Assembly: GCA_045545735.1 (NCBI GenBank)
Contig: JAZQBM010000010.1
Span: forward strand, 1 to 64,000
DNA from: Fimenecus sp045545735
GTDB lineage: Bacteria > Bacillota > Clostridia > Oscillospirales > Acutalibacteraceae
Direction: 5' to 3'
DNA length: 64,000 bases
How positions within the stretch are numbered: the first letter of the stretch is position 1; each line of letters opens with the position of its first letter. Shown here in pieces: positions 25,038 through 33,705 of the stretch. A program made the position numbers and the translations under genes. Below the pieces are notes generated by a model, which did not search any database, was not told the origin of the DNA, and saw only the letters and a list, made by a program, of their open reading frames with translations.

Positions 25038-25149
25038 ACTCAATTCGTCATGCGTAATTCGGAATTCGTAATTAAGTATCTGCGACGCAATCTATAATCG
25101 CAACGCAGTTCCGACATTTTGCACTTTGCGTTTTGCACTTTGCATTCTG
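25038..25149. repeat. Mixed short intergenic repeats after hflX
   Basis: AATTCGTCATGCGTAATTCG and GAATTCGTAATTAAG units are followed by the tandem TTTTGCACTTTGCG / TTTTGCACTTTGCATT. No ORF with a ribosome site is visible here; the gap of about 230 nt between the convergent genes otherwise holds only the terminator at 25189. Confidence 0.6.
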
Positions 25150-25188
25150 TTAGACAAACTCAAAATAATCAGCAAAAACAAACATAAA

Positions 25189-25216
25189 AAAATCCCTTGG
25201 TTTTCCAAGGGATTTA
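25189..25216 (-). terminator. Intrinsic terminator of the Thr-rich lipoprotein gene
   Basis: AAATCCCTTGG and CCAAGGGATTT around TTTT, with A/T runs on both sides; it could also stop hflX transcripts. Confidence 0.85.
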
Positions 25217-25222
25217 ATATTT

Positions 25223-26005
25223 TTATGAAACTCTTGTATATGTTATTGGATATCCTTCATTTCCTAAAGAAGAACCTGTAAAAGTAAGTTTGTTGTCATT
25301 ATTAGACAATACATATGTTTCAGTAAACTTTTCTCCACCAACATTATATGTAATAGTAGTTTCACTGGCTTGACATGTTCCTGAAAGGCCATCAGTTACC
25401 ATTCCTCTGATATACTCCATATCTTCGTCAATCAATCTATCAATTTCGTCATAATCTTCTTGTGACAGAGTCTCGCCCTCTGCTAAAAATGTTTCATAAT
25501 AAGCAATTGACGCTTCTCTGTATTCTGCACGGAATGCACTTTCGTTTGCTATTTTAGCATAAATTGAAAAAGTACCTTGAACTTCAAAATCGAATTTATA
25601 ATATGAGTTTATTACAAGGTCTGTTTTTGTAATATCCGGATTATAAATTTCAGGTGCATACAAATCTTTTGCTTTTATGGTTTCTTTCGCTACCCAAGTA
25701 CCTTCAAGATGTGCCAAAGGAATATATATTCCTGTATATTTAGTTGTTGTTTCTTTTTTAGTAGTTGTCGGTTTCTTTGTTGTGGTTGGTTTTTTAGCTG
25801 TAGTTTCTTTTTTTGTAGTTGATTCTGTTGTGGATTCTGTTGTTGACTCAGTTGTTGATTCTTCAGTAGTTGTTTCTGTTGTAGTTTCAGTAGTTGTTGT
25901 AGTGCCATCCTGTTCGTAATCTGTTTTATTATCTTTGCAAGATGCAAAAGCTAGCATCATTGCAAATACTAGAATAACACTTATCACTTTTTGAATTTTT
26001 TTCAT
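25223..26005 (-). CDS. Lipoprotein with Thr-rich linker, unknown function
   Basis: A 260-residue surface lipoprotein. The signal peptide ends in a lipobox LAFASC (Cys about 23). Residues 34-90 form a low-complexity spacer rich in Thr, Glu and Lys (TTE, STTE and KKPTTT units), likely an extended wall-crossing stalk. The C-terminal globular part (about 95-260) begins LAHLEGTWVAKETIKAKDL and is beta-rich, with the feel of a ligand-binding or calycin-like domain, but I do not recognise a family. Its own promoter and terminator make it monocistronic. Confidence 0.85.
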   Translation of the reverse strand: MKKIQKVISVILVFAMMLAFASCKDNKTDYEQDGTTTTTETTTETTTEESTTESTTESTTESTTKKETTAKKPTTTKKPTTTKKETTTKYTGIYIPLAHLEGTWVAKETIKAKDLYAPEIYNPDITKTDLVINSYYKFDFEVQGTFSIYAKIANESAFRAEYREASIAYYETFLAEGETLSQEDYDEIDRLIDEDMEYIRGMVTDGLSGTCQASETTITYNVGGEKFTETYVLSNNDNKLTFTGSSLGNEGYPITYTRVS

Positions 26006-26050
26006 AAAACAATCCCCCTCAAATCAAAAGTTTTCATAACCTTTATTTTA

Positions 26051-26079
26051 ATTGTAATTAAATTATCACGTTTTGTCAA
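26051..26079 (-). promoter_or_regulatory. Promoter of the Thr-rich lipoprotein gene
   Basis: TTGACA (26074-26079), 17-nt spacer and TACAAT (26051-26056) on the minus strand. Confidence 0.75.
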
Positions 26080-26096
26080 TGTACTTCACAAAAAGA

Positions 26097-26134
26097 TATA
26101 AAAAGCCCCGTAAGAAAAATCCTTACGGGGAAAA
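26097..26134 (-). terminator. Intrinsic terminator of the secreted hydrolase gene
   Basis: CCCCGTAAGG and CTTACGGGG around a T-rich loop, followed by CTTTTTA on the minus strand. Confidence 0.88.
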
Positions 26135-26145
26135 TTTTTATTCAA

Positions 26146-27954
26146 TTATGCCACAGGTTTAATAATCATCTGTATTGTGCGAAGTGGCATTTCGCTATAT
26201 GCTGCATCACCATATACAGTATAAAGTGCACTACAAATTGCTTTTGTTGCTGAGCAAAGCATTACAGATGCATCAGAACCATCGTTACCCATAATCTTAT
26301 CATAGATTGCATAGAAACGGTCGCTTGCAGCTTTTGCTTCTTCAGGGTCGATAATTGTATTTGCAATCATATCGTCAACCTGTTTGATTGCACCTTTAAG
26401 TTCGGCAGCATCTTTGCTTGAAAGTGTGCTTGTGTCATAAGTTCTCATTGTTTCAACATCTTTGCGAAGTTGATGTGTTTCACGGCTATAGTTGAACTGT
26501 GGGAACTTGTCAGGATATGAATAAACGCTTGTGAAGTTTTCATCTGTAAGAAGATGAATAATCAAACTCATAATAACGTCATTACCTGCAGTATTTGCGT
26601 GATTCTGTCCACTGAAATAGAATGTGTGGTCAGGAAGAAGACCTTGACGAACATCCATAATACCATCAGGGTCAGTATGGTCGTGAAGTGGATTCCAACA
26701 GTTACCAAGTCCACCATCATAATCTGCAGGAAGTTTTGTATTAACATTTACGCTGTATGCACCCATTGATGTTGAATCAACCTGAATAATACCGTCTGCC
26801 TGAGTTGTTTTGTATGAAGCTGCAAGTTGATAAAGTTGAACATTGGTGTCAACAATATCAAAAATTTCAACGCCCTGTGCTTTTGCTAACAAAATATTTC
26901 TGTCAGAGTTAAGCTGAGCATCATAGTACCAGTCAGCTTGTCTGCGGATTTCTGCCATATCGTCACCTGCAAGGTACATATCACGACAAACTTCATAATC
27001 ACCTGACGGAATAAGACCCCACATAAGTGTTGAATATCTTAAATATTTGTTAATAAGTGTATCGCCAATAGTATCTAACAAGTTACTTACATCTGTTTTT
27101 GGCATAAGTCTTACTGCAAGGCTGAGCACATAACTGAGAACATTGTTCTCACCTAAAAGTGAAGTGAACATTGTTGTATAAAGTGCTTCGCTTTCGTCAT
27201 TGATGCCATATCTATAGCAATCGCCAAGAAGATTTGCACCATCAAGAGCAGGAACTGCGTAAACAATTCTGTTTACATCTCTTGCAATACGAACACCTTT
27301 TTCTTGGTATACTTTCATAAGTCCGTTAGCGATTGAACCACCCTGGCTTACAGGAACAAGATTAACCTTGCTTGAGCCTGTGTCCTTTTTAACGAACTGG
27401 ATGAAATCATAAAGGTCGTTTGCAGTCTGAATCATATTACCTGTTGAAACATAATTGAATACATAGAGATATTCTTCACCTGCAAGGTCAAAATACTCTT
27501 CAACAGGGAAGCTTTTGAGAATGTGTTCTTTGCTAACATCGCTACAGGTATCAAAACCACCCTCATAAACTTCCGGACGAACATCAGGGTCAAGTTTACC
27601 ATTAGCGTCACTTGATTGTTTGCCCATAAGAAGGTCACTGAGAAGTTCAGAAACAACTTTAGCTGCCATCTGGTCTTTATCCTGCTGAGTAATAAACATT
27701 GTCATAATCGGAAGAAGTGCAGTTGTAAGTGCAGTGCCGATAAATTCCTTTGACACGCTGATATAGAATGGGCCTGCAAGAGGCACACCGTCTGCGTTGC
27801 ATTCTTTTTCACCATTTACGTAATGATAAGTTTCACTCTGGAAAAGTCCAGGAATGATAATTGTTGGTGTTACGCTTTCTTGAGCGTAAGCAAGAACTGA
27901 CATACATGATAAAATCATGATTACTGCCAATACTACTGAAAGAATTTTTTTCAT
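26146..27954 (-). CDS. Secreted alpha/beta-hydrolase, lipase/esterase-like
   Basis: A 602-residue exported protein with a signal peptide (1-24, ending LAYA). It starts with the pattern TIIIPGLFQSETYHY, a typical lipase strand and oxyanion region. The probable nucleophile Ser lies in NLVPVSQGGSIANG (about 202), an S-x-G-G variant of the GxSxG elbow, and a His lies in FSGQNHANTAGND (about 455). A candidate acid residue could not be fixed. There is no C-terminal anchor, so it is probably released or wall-associated. The substrate is unknown. It is monocistronic, with its own promoter and terminator. Confidence 0.75.
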   Translation of the reverse strand: MKKILSVVLAVIMILSCMSVLAYAQESVTPTIIIPGLFQSETYHYVNGEKECNADGVPLAGPFYISVSKEFIGTALTTALLPIMTMFITQQDKDQMAAKVVSELLSDLLMGKQSSDANGKLDPDVRPEVYEGGFDTCSDVSKEHILKSFPVEEYFDLAGEEYLYVFNYVSTGNMIQTANDLYDFIQFVKKDTGSSKVNLVPVSQGGSIANGLMKVYQEKGVRIARDVNRIVYAVPALDGANLLGDCYRYGINDESEALYTTMFTSLLGENNVLSYVLSLAVRLMPKTDVSNLLDTIGDTLINKYLRYSTLMWGLIPSGDYEVCRDMYLAGDDMAEIRRQADWYYDAQLNSDRNILLAKAQGVEIFDIVDTNVQLYQLAASYKTTQADGIIQVDSTSMGAYSVNVNTKLPADYDGGLGNCWNPLHDHTDPDGIMDVRQGLLPDHTFYFSGQNHANTAGNDVIMSLIIHLLTDENFTSVYSYPDKFPQFNYSRETHQLRKDVETMRTYDTSTLSSKDAAELKGAIKQVDDMIANTIIDPEEAKAASDRFYAIYDKIMGNDGSDASVMLCSATKAICSALYTVYGDAAYSEMPLRTIQMIIKPVA

Positions 27955-28006
27955 AGCAAAGTCCCCTTTTTCAAAGAATAATATTTGCTCGGAATTTTAC
28001 TAATAT

Positions 28007-28035
28007 ATTATAGCAATTTTTTAACAAATTGTAAA
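28007..28035 (-). promoter_or_regulatory. Promoter of the secreted hydrolase gene
   Basis: TTTACA (28030-28035), 17-nt spacer and TATAAT (28007-28012) on the minus strand. Confidence 0.7.
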
Positions 28036-28125
28036 CAAAATCCATATGTCATTGTGTACGAATTTAATATGGCAAATTTTATCACATTGCACAAAGGAGA
28101 TTTTTTAGTATAACAGAAAAATAAT

Positions 28126-29421
28126 CTATTTCAAATCGTCTGTAGCGGGGTTTTCGATTAGTTCTCCATCTTTTGTAAAACGAGAGCCGTGGCAAGGACA
28201 ATCCCAAGTATGCTCGGCAGAATTCCATTTTAAAGCACAGCCTAAATGCGGGCAACGTTTTGTTGTTGGTGTTAAAAGTCCAACTGTGGTTTCAAATAAG
28301 TTTACGGCAAGTTGTGGTGTAATTACACTTCTTGACGGCGAGAAAAGTTCTTCATACTCATTTTTCTTACCCGCAACTATATCAGAAAGAATTTCTGCCG
28401 ATACCATACTTGATGTCATCCCCCATTTGTTAAAACCCGTTGCAACAAGTACATTTGGAATTCTTGGTGAATATCTGCCAATATATGGAACGTTGTCAAG
28501 TGGCACACAATCCTGCGTTGCCCAAGCGTATTTTTCGGGACAAGACGGATAATGAATTTTCGCAAAAGTGCGAAGTTCCGTGTAATTTCCACCGTCTTTA
28601 CCAGTTCTGTGGTCGCCACCGCCTACCAAAAGATAGTTTTTATAGTTACGGAATGACATACCTTTTGTCGCCTCATCAACGTACATTCCGTCAATCTGCG
28701 GACCTCGTTCAAGAGCAATTAAATAAGAACGCTCTTGATATAATTTAATAAAATATCCGCCGTATTTATTTATAAACGGAAAATGAGTTGCAACAATAAA
28801 ATAATCAGCAGTAATCTTATTTTTTTGAGTAAAAGCGTGTTTTCCGCGAATTTCAACAACCTTTGTCTTCTCATAAATCCGCAAATTCTTTGAAATATGA
28901 GATAAGAATTTTAACGGATTGAACTGTGCTTGATTATCAAATTTCACTGCACCTGCAATAGATACAGGCACGGGAATTTCACCTGCAAAATCGGGATTAA
29001 AACCAAGACGCACCAATGCGTGAATTTCATCTTCAACCTTTCGCAAGTTGTTGACCGAATACACGTAATTGTCTTTATTCTCAAAATCGCAATCAATCAC
29101 TTTGCTCATTTCACGATAACGCTTTACAGCATTTTCGTTGGCTTGCAGATACATTTGTGCTTTTTCAATGCCGAAACCTTTAATCAGTTTATCGTATACA
29201 AGCCCGTGCTGTGAAGTTATTTTTGCAGTTGTGTTCTGTGTTACACCTTTGCAGATTCGGTCAGCCTCAAGAATAACACAGTCAACGCCCTTTTGCTTCA
29301 GCATATATCCGCAAAGTACACCCGTAATACCACCGCCAATAATGGCGACCTGAGTTTTAATATCTTCCTGAAGTTCAGAAAATGTTTCAAATTTTGAATT
29401 CGCTGTCCATACTGATAACAT
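28126..29421 (-). CDS. FAD-dependent oxidoreductase with C-terminal Rieske [2Fe-2S] domain
   Basis: A 431-residue flavoprotein of the DAO/glycine-oxidase-like class fused to a Rieske domain. The FAD dinucleotide motif IIGGGITGVLCGYML is near residue 30, followed by the DAO-type glutamate region VILEADRI. The C-terminal cluster motif CPHLGC ... CPCHGS (about 385-405) provides two Cys and two His ligands. Homologues are annotated as Rieske-containing FAD oxidoreductases with unknown substrates; electron transfer from flavin to the cluster is expected. A GTG at 29430 is in frame, but the ATG at 29421 with GGGTG before it is preferred. Confidence 0.9.
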   Translation of the reverse strand: MLSVWTANSKFETFSELQEDIKTQVAIIGGGITGVLCGYMLKQKGVDCVILEADRICKGVTQNTTAKITSQHGLVYDKLIKGFGIEKAQMYLQANENAVKRYREMSKVIDCDFENKDNYVYSVNNLRKVEDEIHALVRLGFNPDFAGEIPVPVSIAGAVKFDNQAQFNPLKFLSHISKNLRIYEKTKVVEIRGKHAFTQKNKITADYFIVATHFPFINKYGGYFIKLYQERSYLIALERGPQIDGMYVDEATKGMSFRNYKNYLLVGGGDHRTGKDGGNYTELRTFAKIHYPSCPEKYAWATQDCVPLDNVPYIGRYSPRIPNVLVATGFNKWGMTSSMVSAEILSDIVAGKKNEYEELFSPSRSVITPQLAVNLFETTVGLLTPTTKRCPHLGCALKWNSAEHTWDCPCHGSRFTKDGELIENPATDDLK

Positions 29422-29470
29422 AAAAATCACCCATAATAGTATGGGCAGAAATTCTATAAATATAATATGT

Positions 29471-29776
29471 TTAAAGTTGTATTCCGTATTTATCTAAATC
29501 AATGTGTCCATCAGCTTCAAATATAATTCCGTCTTTTTCTAAAAGTTCACGTTGTGTTTGTCCGCCACCAAACGCAAACCCCGTCGCCACCCTACCCTCA
29601 CGATTAACAACGCGATAACACGGGATTTTTTCAGGGTCAGGATTATTGTGCAAAGCGTAACCAACAACTCTTGCCCAACGGGGATTGCCTGCAAGCATTG
29701 CTACCTGACCATAGGTTGCTACCCTACCTGCAGGAATTTGCTTTACAACTTCATAAATTCGTTCAAAAACTGACAT
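29471..29776 (-). CDS. MGMT-family DNA-binding protein with retained cysteine (Ogt C-domain only)
   Basis: A 101-residue protein equal to just the DNA-binding and active-site domain of O6-alkylguanine-DNA alkyltransferases. The HTH part reads IPAGRVATYGQVAMLAG and is followed by RVVGYALHNNP. The active-site motif is IPCYRVV (Cys53), where classical enzymes have PCHR and alkyltransferase-like (ATL) proteins have PWHR. The acceptor Cys is present but the His of the relay is Tyr, so it may be a low-activity alkyltransferase or an ATL-like lesion sensor. There is no N-terminal domain. Confidence 0.88.
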   Translation of the reverse strand: MSVFERIYEVVKQIPAGRVATYGQVAMLAGNPRWARVVGYALHNNPDPEKIPCYRVVNREGRVATGFAFGGGQTQRELLEKDGIIFEADGHIDLDKYGIQL

Positions 29777-29837
29777 AATAACACACTCCTATTTATTCAC
29801 CATTATTATATCACGAAATCAAATAAAAAACAGCAAA

Positions 29838-29873
29838 AAGAAAACAGTCACACCTCGTGTGACTGTTTCTTTT
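29838..29873 (-). terminator. Terminator downstream of tRNA-Lys
   Basis: AAACAGTCACAC and GTGTGACTGTTT around a 3-nt loop directly follow the tRNA 3' end on the minus strand. Confidence 0.88.
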
Positions 29874-29949
29874 TGGTGATCCACCGGAGATTCGAACTCC
29901 GGACACCTTGATTAAAAGTCAAGTGCTCTGCCAACTGAGCTAGTGGATC
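29874..29949 (-). tRNA. tRNA-Lys (TTT)
   Basis: A 76-nt cloverleaf on the minus strand: acceptor GATCCAC/GTGGATC, anticodon arm CTTGA-CTTTTAA-TCAAG with anticodon TTT, a T arm containing GTTCGAATC, and an encoded CCA at 29874-29876. It is followed by a terminator and lies downstream of secG. Confidence 0.97.
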
Positions 29950-29980
29950 ATATATTCCCGATTAAGTCGGGATTTGTTTT

Positions 29981-30232
29981 TTAAGCGAACATTGAAACAA
30001 GAACTGTTACCAATGCAAGCACCATAAATGCAACTGCAAGGATTTTTGTGATAAATGCTTTTTTAGCTTCATCAGTTCTACCCTTATTCTTACCAAAGAA
30101 TGATTCAGAAGAACCACCAGAAATGGCACCTGAAAGTCCCTGCTGATTGCTATCTTGCATAAGAACAAGAACGATAAGAGCAAGCGCTAACAATATAAGA
30201 ACTATACCGAAAACGATTTGTACTGCTGTCAT
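29981..30232 (-). CDS. secG: Protein translocase subunit SecG
   Basis: An 83-residue inner-membrane protein of the SecYEG channel. Two transmembrane helices (about 3-24 and 58-80) flank a polar loop with the family pattern LVLMQDSNQQGLSGAISGGS. The ORF extends seven codons upstream, but the ATG at 30232 is preceded by GGAGG at good spacing. rnr, smpB and eno, frequent neighbours in Firmicutes, are not here. Confidence 0.93.
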   Translation of the reverse strand: MTAVQIVFGIVLILLALALIVLVLMQDSNQQGLSGAISGGSSESFFGKNKGRTDEAKKAFITKILAVAFMVLALVTVLVSMFA

Positions 30233-30369
30233 TTCTCGTAACCTCCAAACCATCTATATTTCACAGCCTTGATATTCTAACACAGTAAAATAAAAAATGC
30301 AAGTGTTTTTTATAAAAAAGTGGAATTTTTTTCAATGAATTTACATATTATTTTTTCACATAATACTTT

Positions 30370-30441
30370 TGCAGACGGAAACCAGTTAATTTGCGTTTGC
30401 GAAACTGTCTGCCCGACCGTATTTTACGGTCGGTTTTTTGG
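30370..30441 (+). ncRNA. Candidate small RNA ending in a strong terminator
   Basis: Opposite the secG leader, a plus-strand segment can fold as GCAGAC...GTCTGC enclosing AGTT/AACT and a GTTT-GCG-AAAC hairpin. It is followed by CCGACCGT-ATTTT-ACGGTCGG and six T residues, a classic intrinsic terminator with no plus-strand gene upstream to terminate. TTTACA followed by an ATAATAC-like box lies just upstream. No known riboswitch class was recognised. Alternatively it may be only a terminator relic. Confidence 0.4.
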
Positions 30442-30447
30442 TTTTTA

Positions 30448-31245
30448 TTAAAGACTAAAATTTTCGTCCATTGTTACCCAAGGAAATATTTCTGTAAATT
30501 TCCATTCACCGCCAATAACTTTTAATTTATAATACAATTCGTCTTTGCTATCTTCAATATATAGTGAGACTGTAAAATTGCATTCGGTTGATGTATTTGA
30601 ACGAACAGTTAGTTCATAATTTGAACTTGGGATTTCTCCACCTTCAACCAAAACTGCATTACCATACATTTTGCCATTGTGCATTACATAATATTCATCA
30701 ATATTTTCTTTTACTATTTCTTCGCTGAAATATTTGCTGTATTCATTTCTCAATTCGTCAACAGAAGTAATTTCATTTGAAATAACTTCAAAATATTCAA
30801 CACCATCAATTATTGTAGTATTATTCCAATCTTTATTGAGATATTTCCCAGCGGGAGATGACCATTCAACATACAATTTGTGTGCTTCTAAAAATAATTC
30901 TTTAATCTCATTTTCTGCTAATGGAGTTGCAGATTCAACTGGATTTTTCCAATATTCAATTCCTACCACTTCGCCTTTTGGTGTGATATTCAAAGAAAAA
31001 TCAATGTTTTCATTTGTTGTGGAGATAATATGTGCATTATAATTTTCATATTTGAAATCATAATTTATATTTTTAATATGACAATCATCGTTAGGATAGT
31101 TGTCTTCAATATATTCAATCGCAGTATTTTTAGCAAGATGTTTAGAAATAGGGTTACCAAATAATGAATTGGCAAAAAATGCAATGAAAGCCACAACAAG
31201 AATAACAACTAACACAATAACGCTTGTCTTAATAATTTTTTTCAT
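30448..31245 (-). CDS. Membrane-anchored protein with IseA-like C-terminal domain
   Basis: A 265-residue protein with an N-terminal membrane anchor (about 5-28) after MKKIIK. The first part (about 35-90) resembles the small YfjL/DUF-type extracytoplasmic domains. The second part (about 95-265), with ENEIKELFLEAHKLYVEW, DGVEYFEV and DELRNEYSKYFSEEIV, resembles the IseA (YoeB) fold that inhibits DL-endopeptidases in Bacillus; this match is from memory and tentative. It is richer in A/T and in Asn/Glu/Ile codons than its neighbours. The start at 31245 is chosen for the GGAGAG site; a longer frame reaches 31284. Confidence 0.65.
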   Translation of the reverse strand: MKKIIKTSVIVLVVILVVAFIAFFANSLFGNPISKHLAKNTAIEYIEDNYPNDDCHIKNINYDFKYENYNAHIISTTNENIDFSLNITPKGEVVGIEYWKNPVESATPLAENEIKELFLEAHKLYVEWSSPAGKYLNKDWNNTTIIDGVEYFEVISNEITSVDELRNEYSKYFSEEIVKENIDEYYVMHNGKMYGNAVLVEGGEIPSSNYELTVRSNTSTECNFTVSLYIEDSKDELYYKLKVIGGEWKFTEIFPWVTMDENFSL

Positions 31246-31305
31246 TATAAGCTCTCCTCTCCTACTATATTTTGAATATATCATTTTAAGTGATTTTTGT
31301 CAATA

Positions 31306-31333
31306 AAAAGGGCGATTTATTAATCGACCCTAC
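31306..31333 (-). terminator. GGGCGATTT-type terminator downstream of parC
   Basis: On the minus strand GGGTCGATT and AATCGCCC form a stem followed by TTTTTA. It lies after structured element B and is related to hairpins at 15632, 62038 and 63030. Confidence 0.65.
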
Positions 31334-31351
31334 ATTTTTGATACCAAATAT

Positions 31352-31452
31352 AAATTGAGTTATTTTTTCGCAAGACAATGTATCAGAGGTGAAGCTGTAT
31401 AAAAATACCGCGAGCCGAATGACACGCGGTATTGCGGAAAAAGAACCGATTT
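31352..31452 (+). repeat. Dispersed ~100-nt structured element, copy B
   Basis: Ends pair as TTTTTTCGCAA with TTGCGGAAAAA, extended by AAATTG (31352-31357) with CGATTT (31447-31452). The inner helix is GTATCA (31380-31385) with TGACAC (31420-31425, one mismatch), and ATACCGCG...CGCGGTAT is a strong local stem. It ends inside the parC stop codon. Confidence 0.8.
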
Positions 31453-33691
31453 AGAAAGTAAGTTGTTCGCCTTGGTCGTCAGCACTTAATATTGCACCTG
31501 CTGACGGAAGTGTTTTTGTTCTGTAACGAGCAGGTTTTGCAAACATACCGTCGGTAAAGTCAGTTACTTCATCAACTCTATGACCTTTTTTGAGAGTCAT
31601 TACTGCAACGCCTTGACTATCTTTTGTAGTCTTTGCAGAAATTGCACCTGAATTAAAGAGCAAATATCTGCCTGCAGTTGATTTAATAACAAGTTCTTTA
31701 TCTTGAGGTACATAAACGGCTGATACTAATGGGCTCTTATCTGAATATGCCTTAATAAGTTTCTTACGGTTAGTTTTTGTTTCGTAAGCAGAAATATCTA
31801 CTTTTGCAACCTTACCATTCTGGAAGAAGAACAACATATAGCCTTTATACTCTTTAAGCACAGCCATATAAACTGCTGTTTCGTCAGGTTCCATTTGTAA
31901 TTTTGTTGCTACATAATCGCCAAGCACGCTTGCTTTTGTATCGTCAAACTCATTAGCCCTTGACTTATAAACCTGACACTTATTTGTAAAGAACAATAAT
32001 TCTGTACTGTTAGTTGTTTCAACGGTTGAAATAATCTTGTCATTTTCTTTAAGTTTATGTTCACCGCTCATACGAAGTGACAGTGGAGTAATCTTTTTGA
32101 AGTAACCCTCTTTTGTAAAGAAAAGAGTAACAGGATAATCGGGAATTTCTTCCTGTGCATCTTCAACTTCTTCGATTTCTTGAGAGTAAATGATTTCACT
32201 GTGTCTGTCCTTACCGTATTTGTCGGCAACGCCTTTGAGTTCATCAACGATAATTCTCTTAACTCGTGCTTTACTTGAAAGAATGTCTTCCATATCTTCA
32301 ATCTGCTTTTTAAGGTCTTCAACATCCTTTAAGCGTTTAAGAATGTACTCACGATTAAGATGGCGAAGTTTGATTTCGGCAACATATTCAGCCTGAATTT
32401 TATCAATACCAAAACCAATCATCAAGTTAGGCACAACTTCCTGTTCTTCTTCAGTTTCGCGGACAATCTTAATTGCCTTGTCAATATCAAGAAGAATTTT
32501 CTGAAGTCCCAACAAGAGATGCAATTTATCTTTTGCTTTTGTCAAATCGAAGTAAACACGACGATTTACGCACTCTGTACGGAATGCAATCCACTCAAGT
32601 AACAAATCTGCAACGCCAAGCACCTGCGGAACGCCTGCAATAAGAACATTGAAGTTACAAGAGAATGTGTCTTCAAGCGGTGTCATTTTATAAAGTTTCT
32701 GCATTAATTTGTCTGCATCTGTACCGCGTTTCAAGTCGATTGTGATTTTAAGACCTTTCTTATCAGTTTCATCACGAATGTCACTGATTTCGCGGATTGC
32801 GTTTGCCTTAACGCGTTCAATAATTTTGTCAATTATTGCTTCAGCCGTTGTTGTTGGCGGAATTTCAGTAATATCAATGCAGTTATTGGATTTATCATAA
32901 GTATATTTTGCTCTTACCTTAAATCCGCCACGACCTGTACGGTAAATTTCACGCATTTGGTCACGGTCATAGATAATCTTGCCACCACCGATAAAATCGG
33001 GGGCTTTAAGAGTTTCCATAACATCAAAATCTTTATCTTTAATAAGACCAATAGTTGTTTCGCAGATTTCACGCAAGTTAAACGAGCAGATTGATGACGC
33101 CATACCAACGGCAATACCTGTATTTGAGTTTACAAGAATTGACGGGAATGTTACGGGCAAAAGTGTAGGCTCTTGCATTGTAGCGTCATAGTTATCAACA
33201 AAATCTACTGTTTCTTTATCGATATCACGGAAAAGTTCGCCGGCTATTGCTTCAAGTTTTGCCTCAGTATAACGTGATGCGGCAAAAACCATATTTTTTG
33301 AATATGCTTTACCGAAGTTACCTTTTGAATCAACATAAGGATGCAACAAACTCTCATTACCGCGAGAAAGACGCACCATTGTTTCGTAAATTGCAGCGTC
33401 ACCGTGAGGATTTAACTGCATTGTACGGCCAACGATATTTGCAGATTTTACTCTGTTGCCGTTCAAAAGCCCCATTTTATACATTGTATAAAGAAGCTTT
33501 CTGTGAGATGGCTTGAAACCGTCAATTTCTGGAATTGCACGGGATACGATTACGCTCATAGCGTATGGCATAAAGTTAGATTCAATTGTATGTGTAATTT
33601 TCTGTGTTACAACCTCACCTGCACCAAGAATGTGAGCATTCAATTGCTCTTCGGTGATTTCGGTTTCAACTACTTTTTTCTTTCTAGCCAT
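31451..33691 (-). CDS. parC: DNA topoisomerase IV subunit A (ParC-type)
   Basis: A 746-residue type IIA topoisomerase breakage subunit. The winged-helix region has KPSHRKLLYTMYKMG (about 60-74), and the DNA-linking tyrosine is Tyr141 in AASRYTEAKL. A tower and long coiled coil (about 360-470) and a C-terminal beta-pinwheel follow (about 490-746). I do not see the canonical GyrA-box, which favours ParC over GyrA. Its partner parE lies immediately upstream, 14 nt away, so both subunits are made from one transcript. Confidence 0.9.
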   Translation of the reverse strand: MARKKKVVETEITEEQLNAHILGAGEVVTQKITHTIESNFMPYAMSVIVSRAIPEIDGFKPSHRKLLYTMYKMGLLNGNRVKSANIVGRTMQLNPHGDAAIYETMVRLSRGNESLLHPYVDSKGNFGKAYSKNMVFAASRYTEAKLEAIAGELFRDIDKETVDFVDNYDATMQEPTLLPVTFPSILVNSNTGIAVGMASSICSFNLREICETTIGLIKDKDFDVMETLKAPDFIGGGKIIYDRDQMREIYRTGRGGFKVRAKYTYDKSNNCIDITEIPPTTTAEAIIDKIIERVKANAIREISDIRDETDKKGLKITIDLKRGTDADKLMQKLYKMTPLEDTFSCNFNVLIAGVPQVLGVADLLLEWIAFRTECVNRRVYFDLTKAKDKLHLLLGLQKILLDIDKAIKIVRETEEEQEVVPNLMIGFGIDKIQAEYVAEIKLRHLNREYILKRLKDVEDLKKQIEDMEDILSSKARVKRIIVDELKGVADKYGKDRHSEIIYSQEIEEVEDAQEEIPDYPVTLFFTKEGYFKKITPLSLRMSGEHKLKENDKIISTVETTNSTELLFFTNKCQVYKSRANEFDDTKASVLGDYVATKLQMEPDETAVYMAVLKEYKGYMLFFFQNGKVAKVDISAYETKTNRKKLIKAYSDKSPLVSAVYVPQDKELVIKSTAGRYLLFNSGAISAKTTKDSQGVAVMTLKKGHRVDEVTDFTDGMFAKPARYRTKTLPSAGAILSADDQGEQLTF

Positions 33692-33705
33692 TCATATCCC
33701 TCCTT

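Noticed and set aside
25677..25947. Val/Ser-rich and Gln/Leu-rich ORFs opposite or beside the Thr-rich linker
   Set aside because: They are other-frame translations of the low-complexity ACT/GAA repeats of the lipoprotein linker.
30370..30441. A known riboswitch (fluoride, THF, preQ1) before secG
   Set aside because: The hallmark sequences of those classes are not present, and the terminator faces away from secG.
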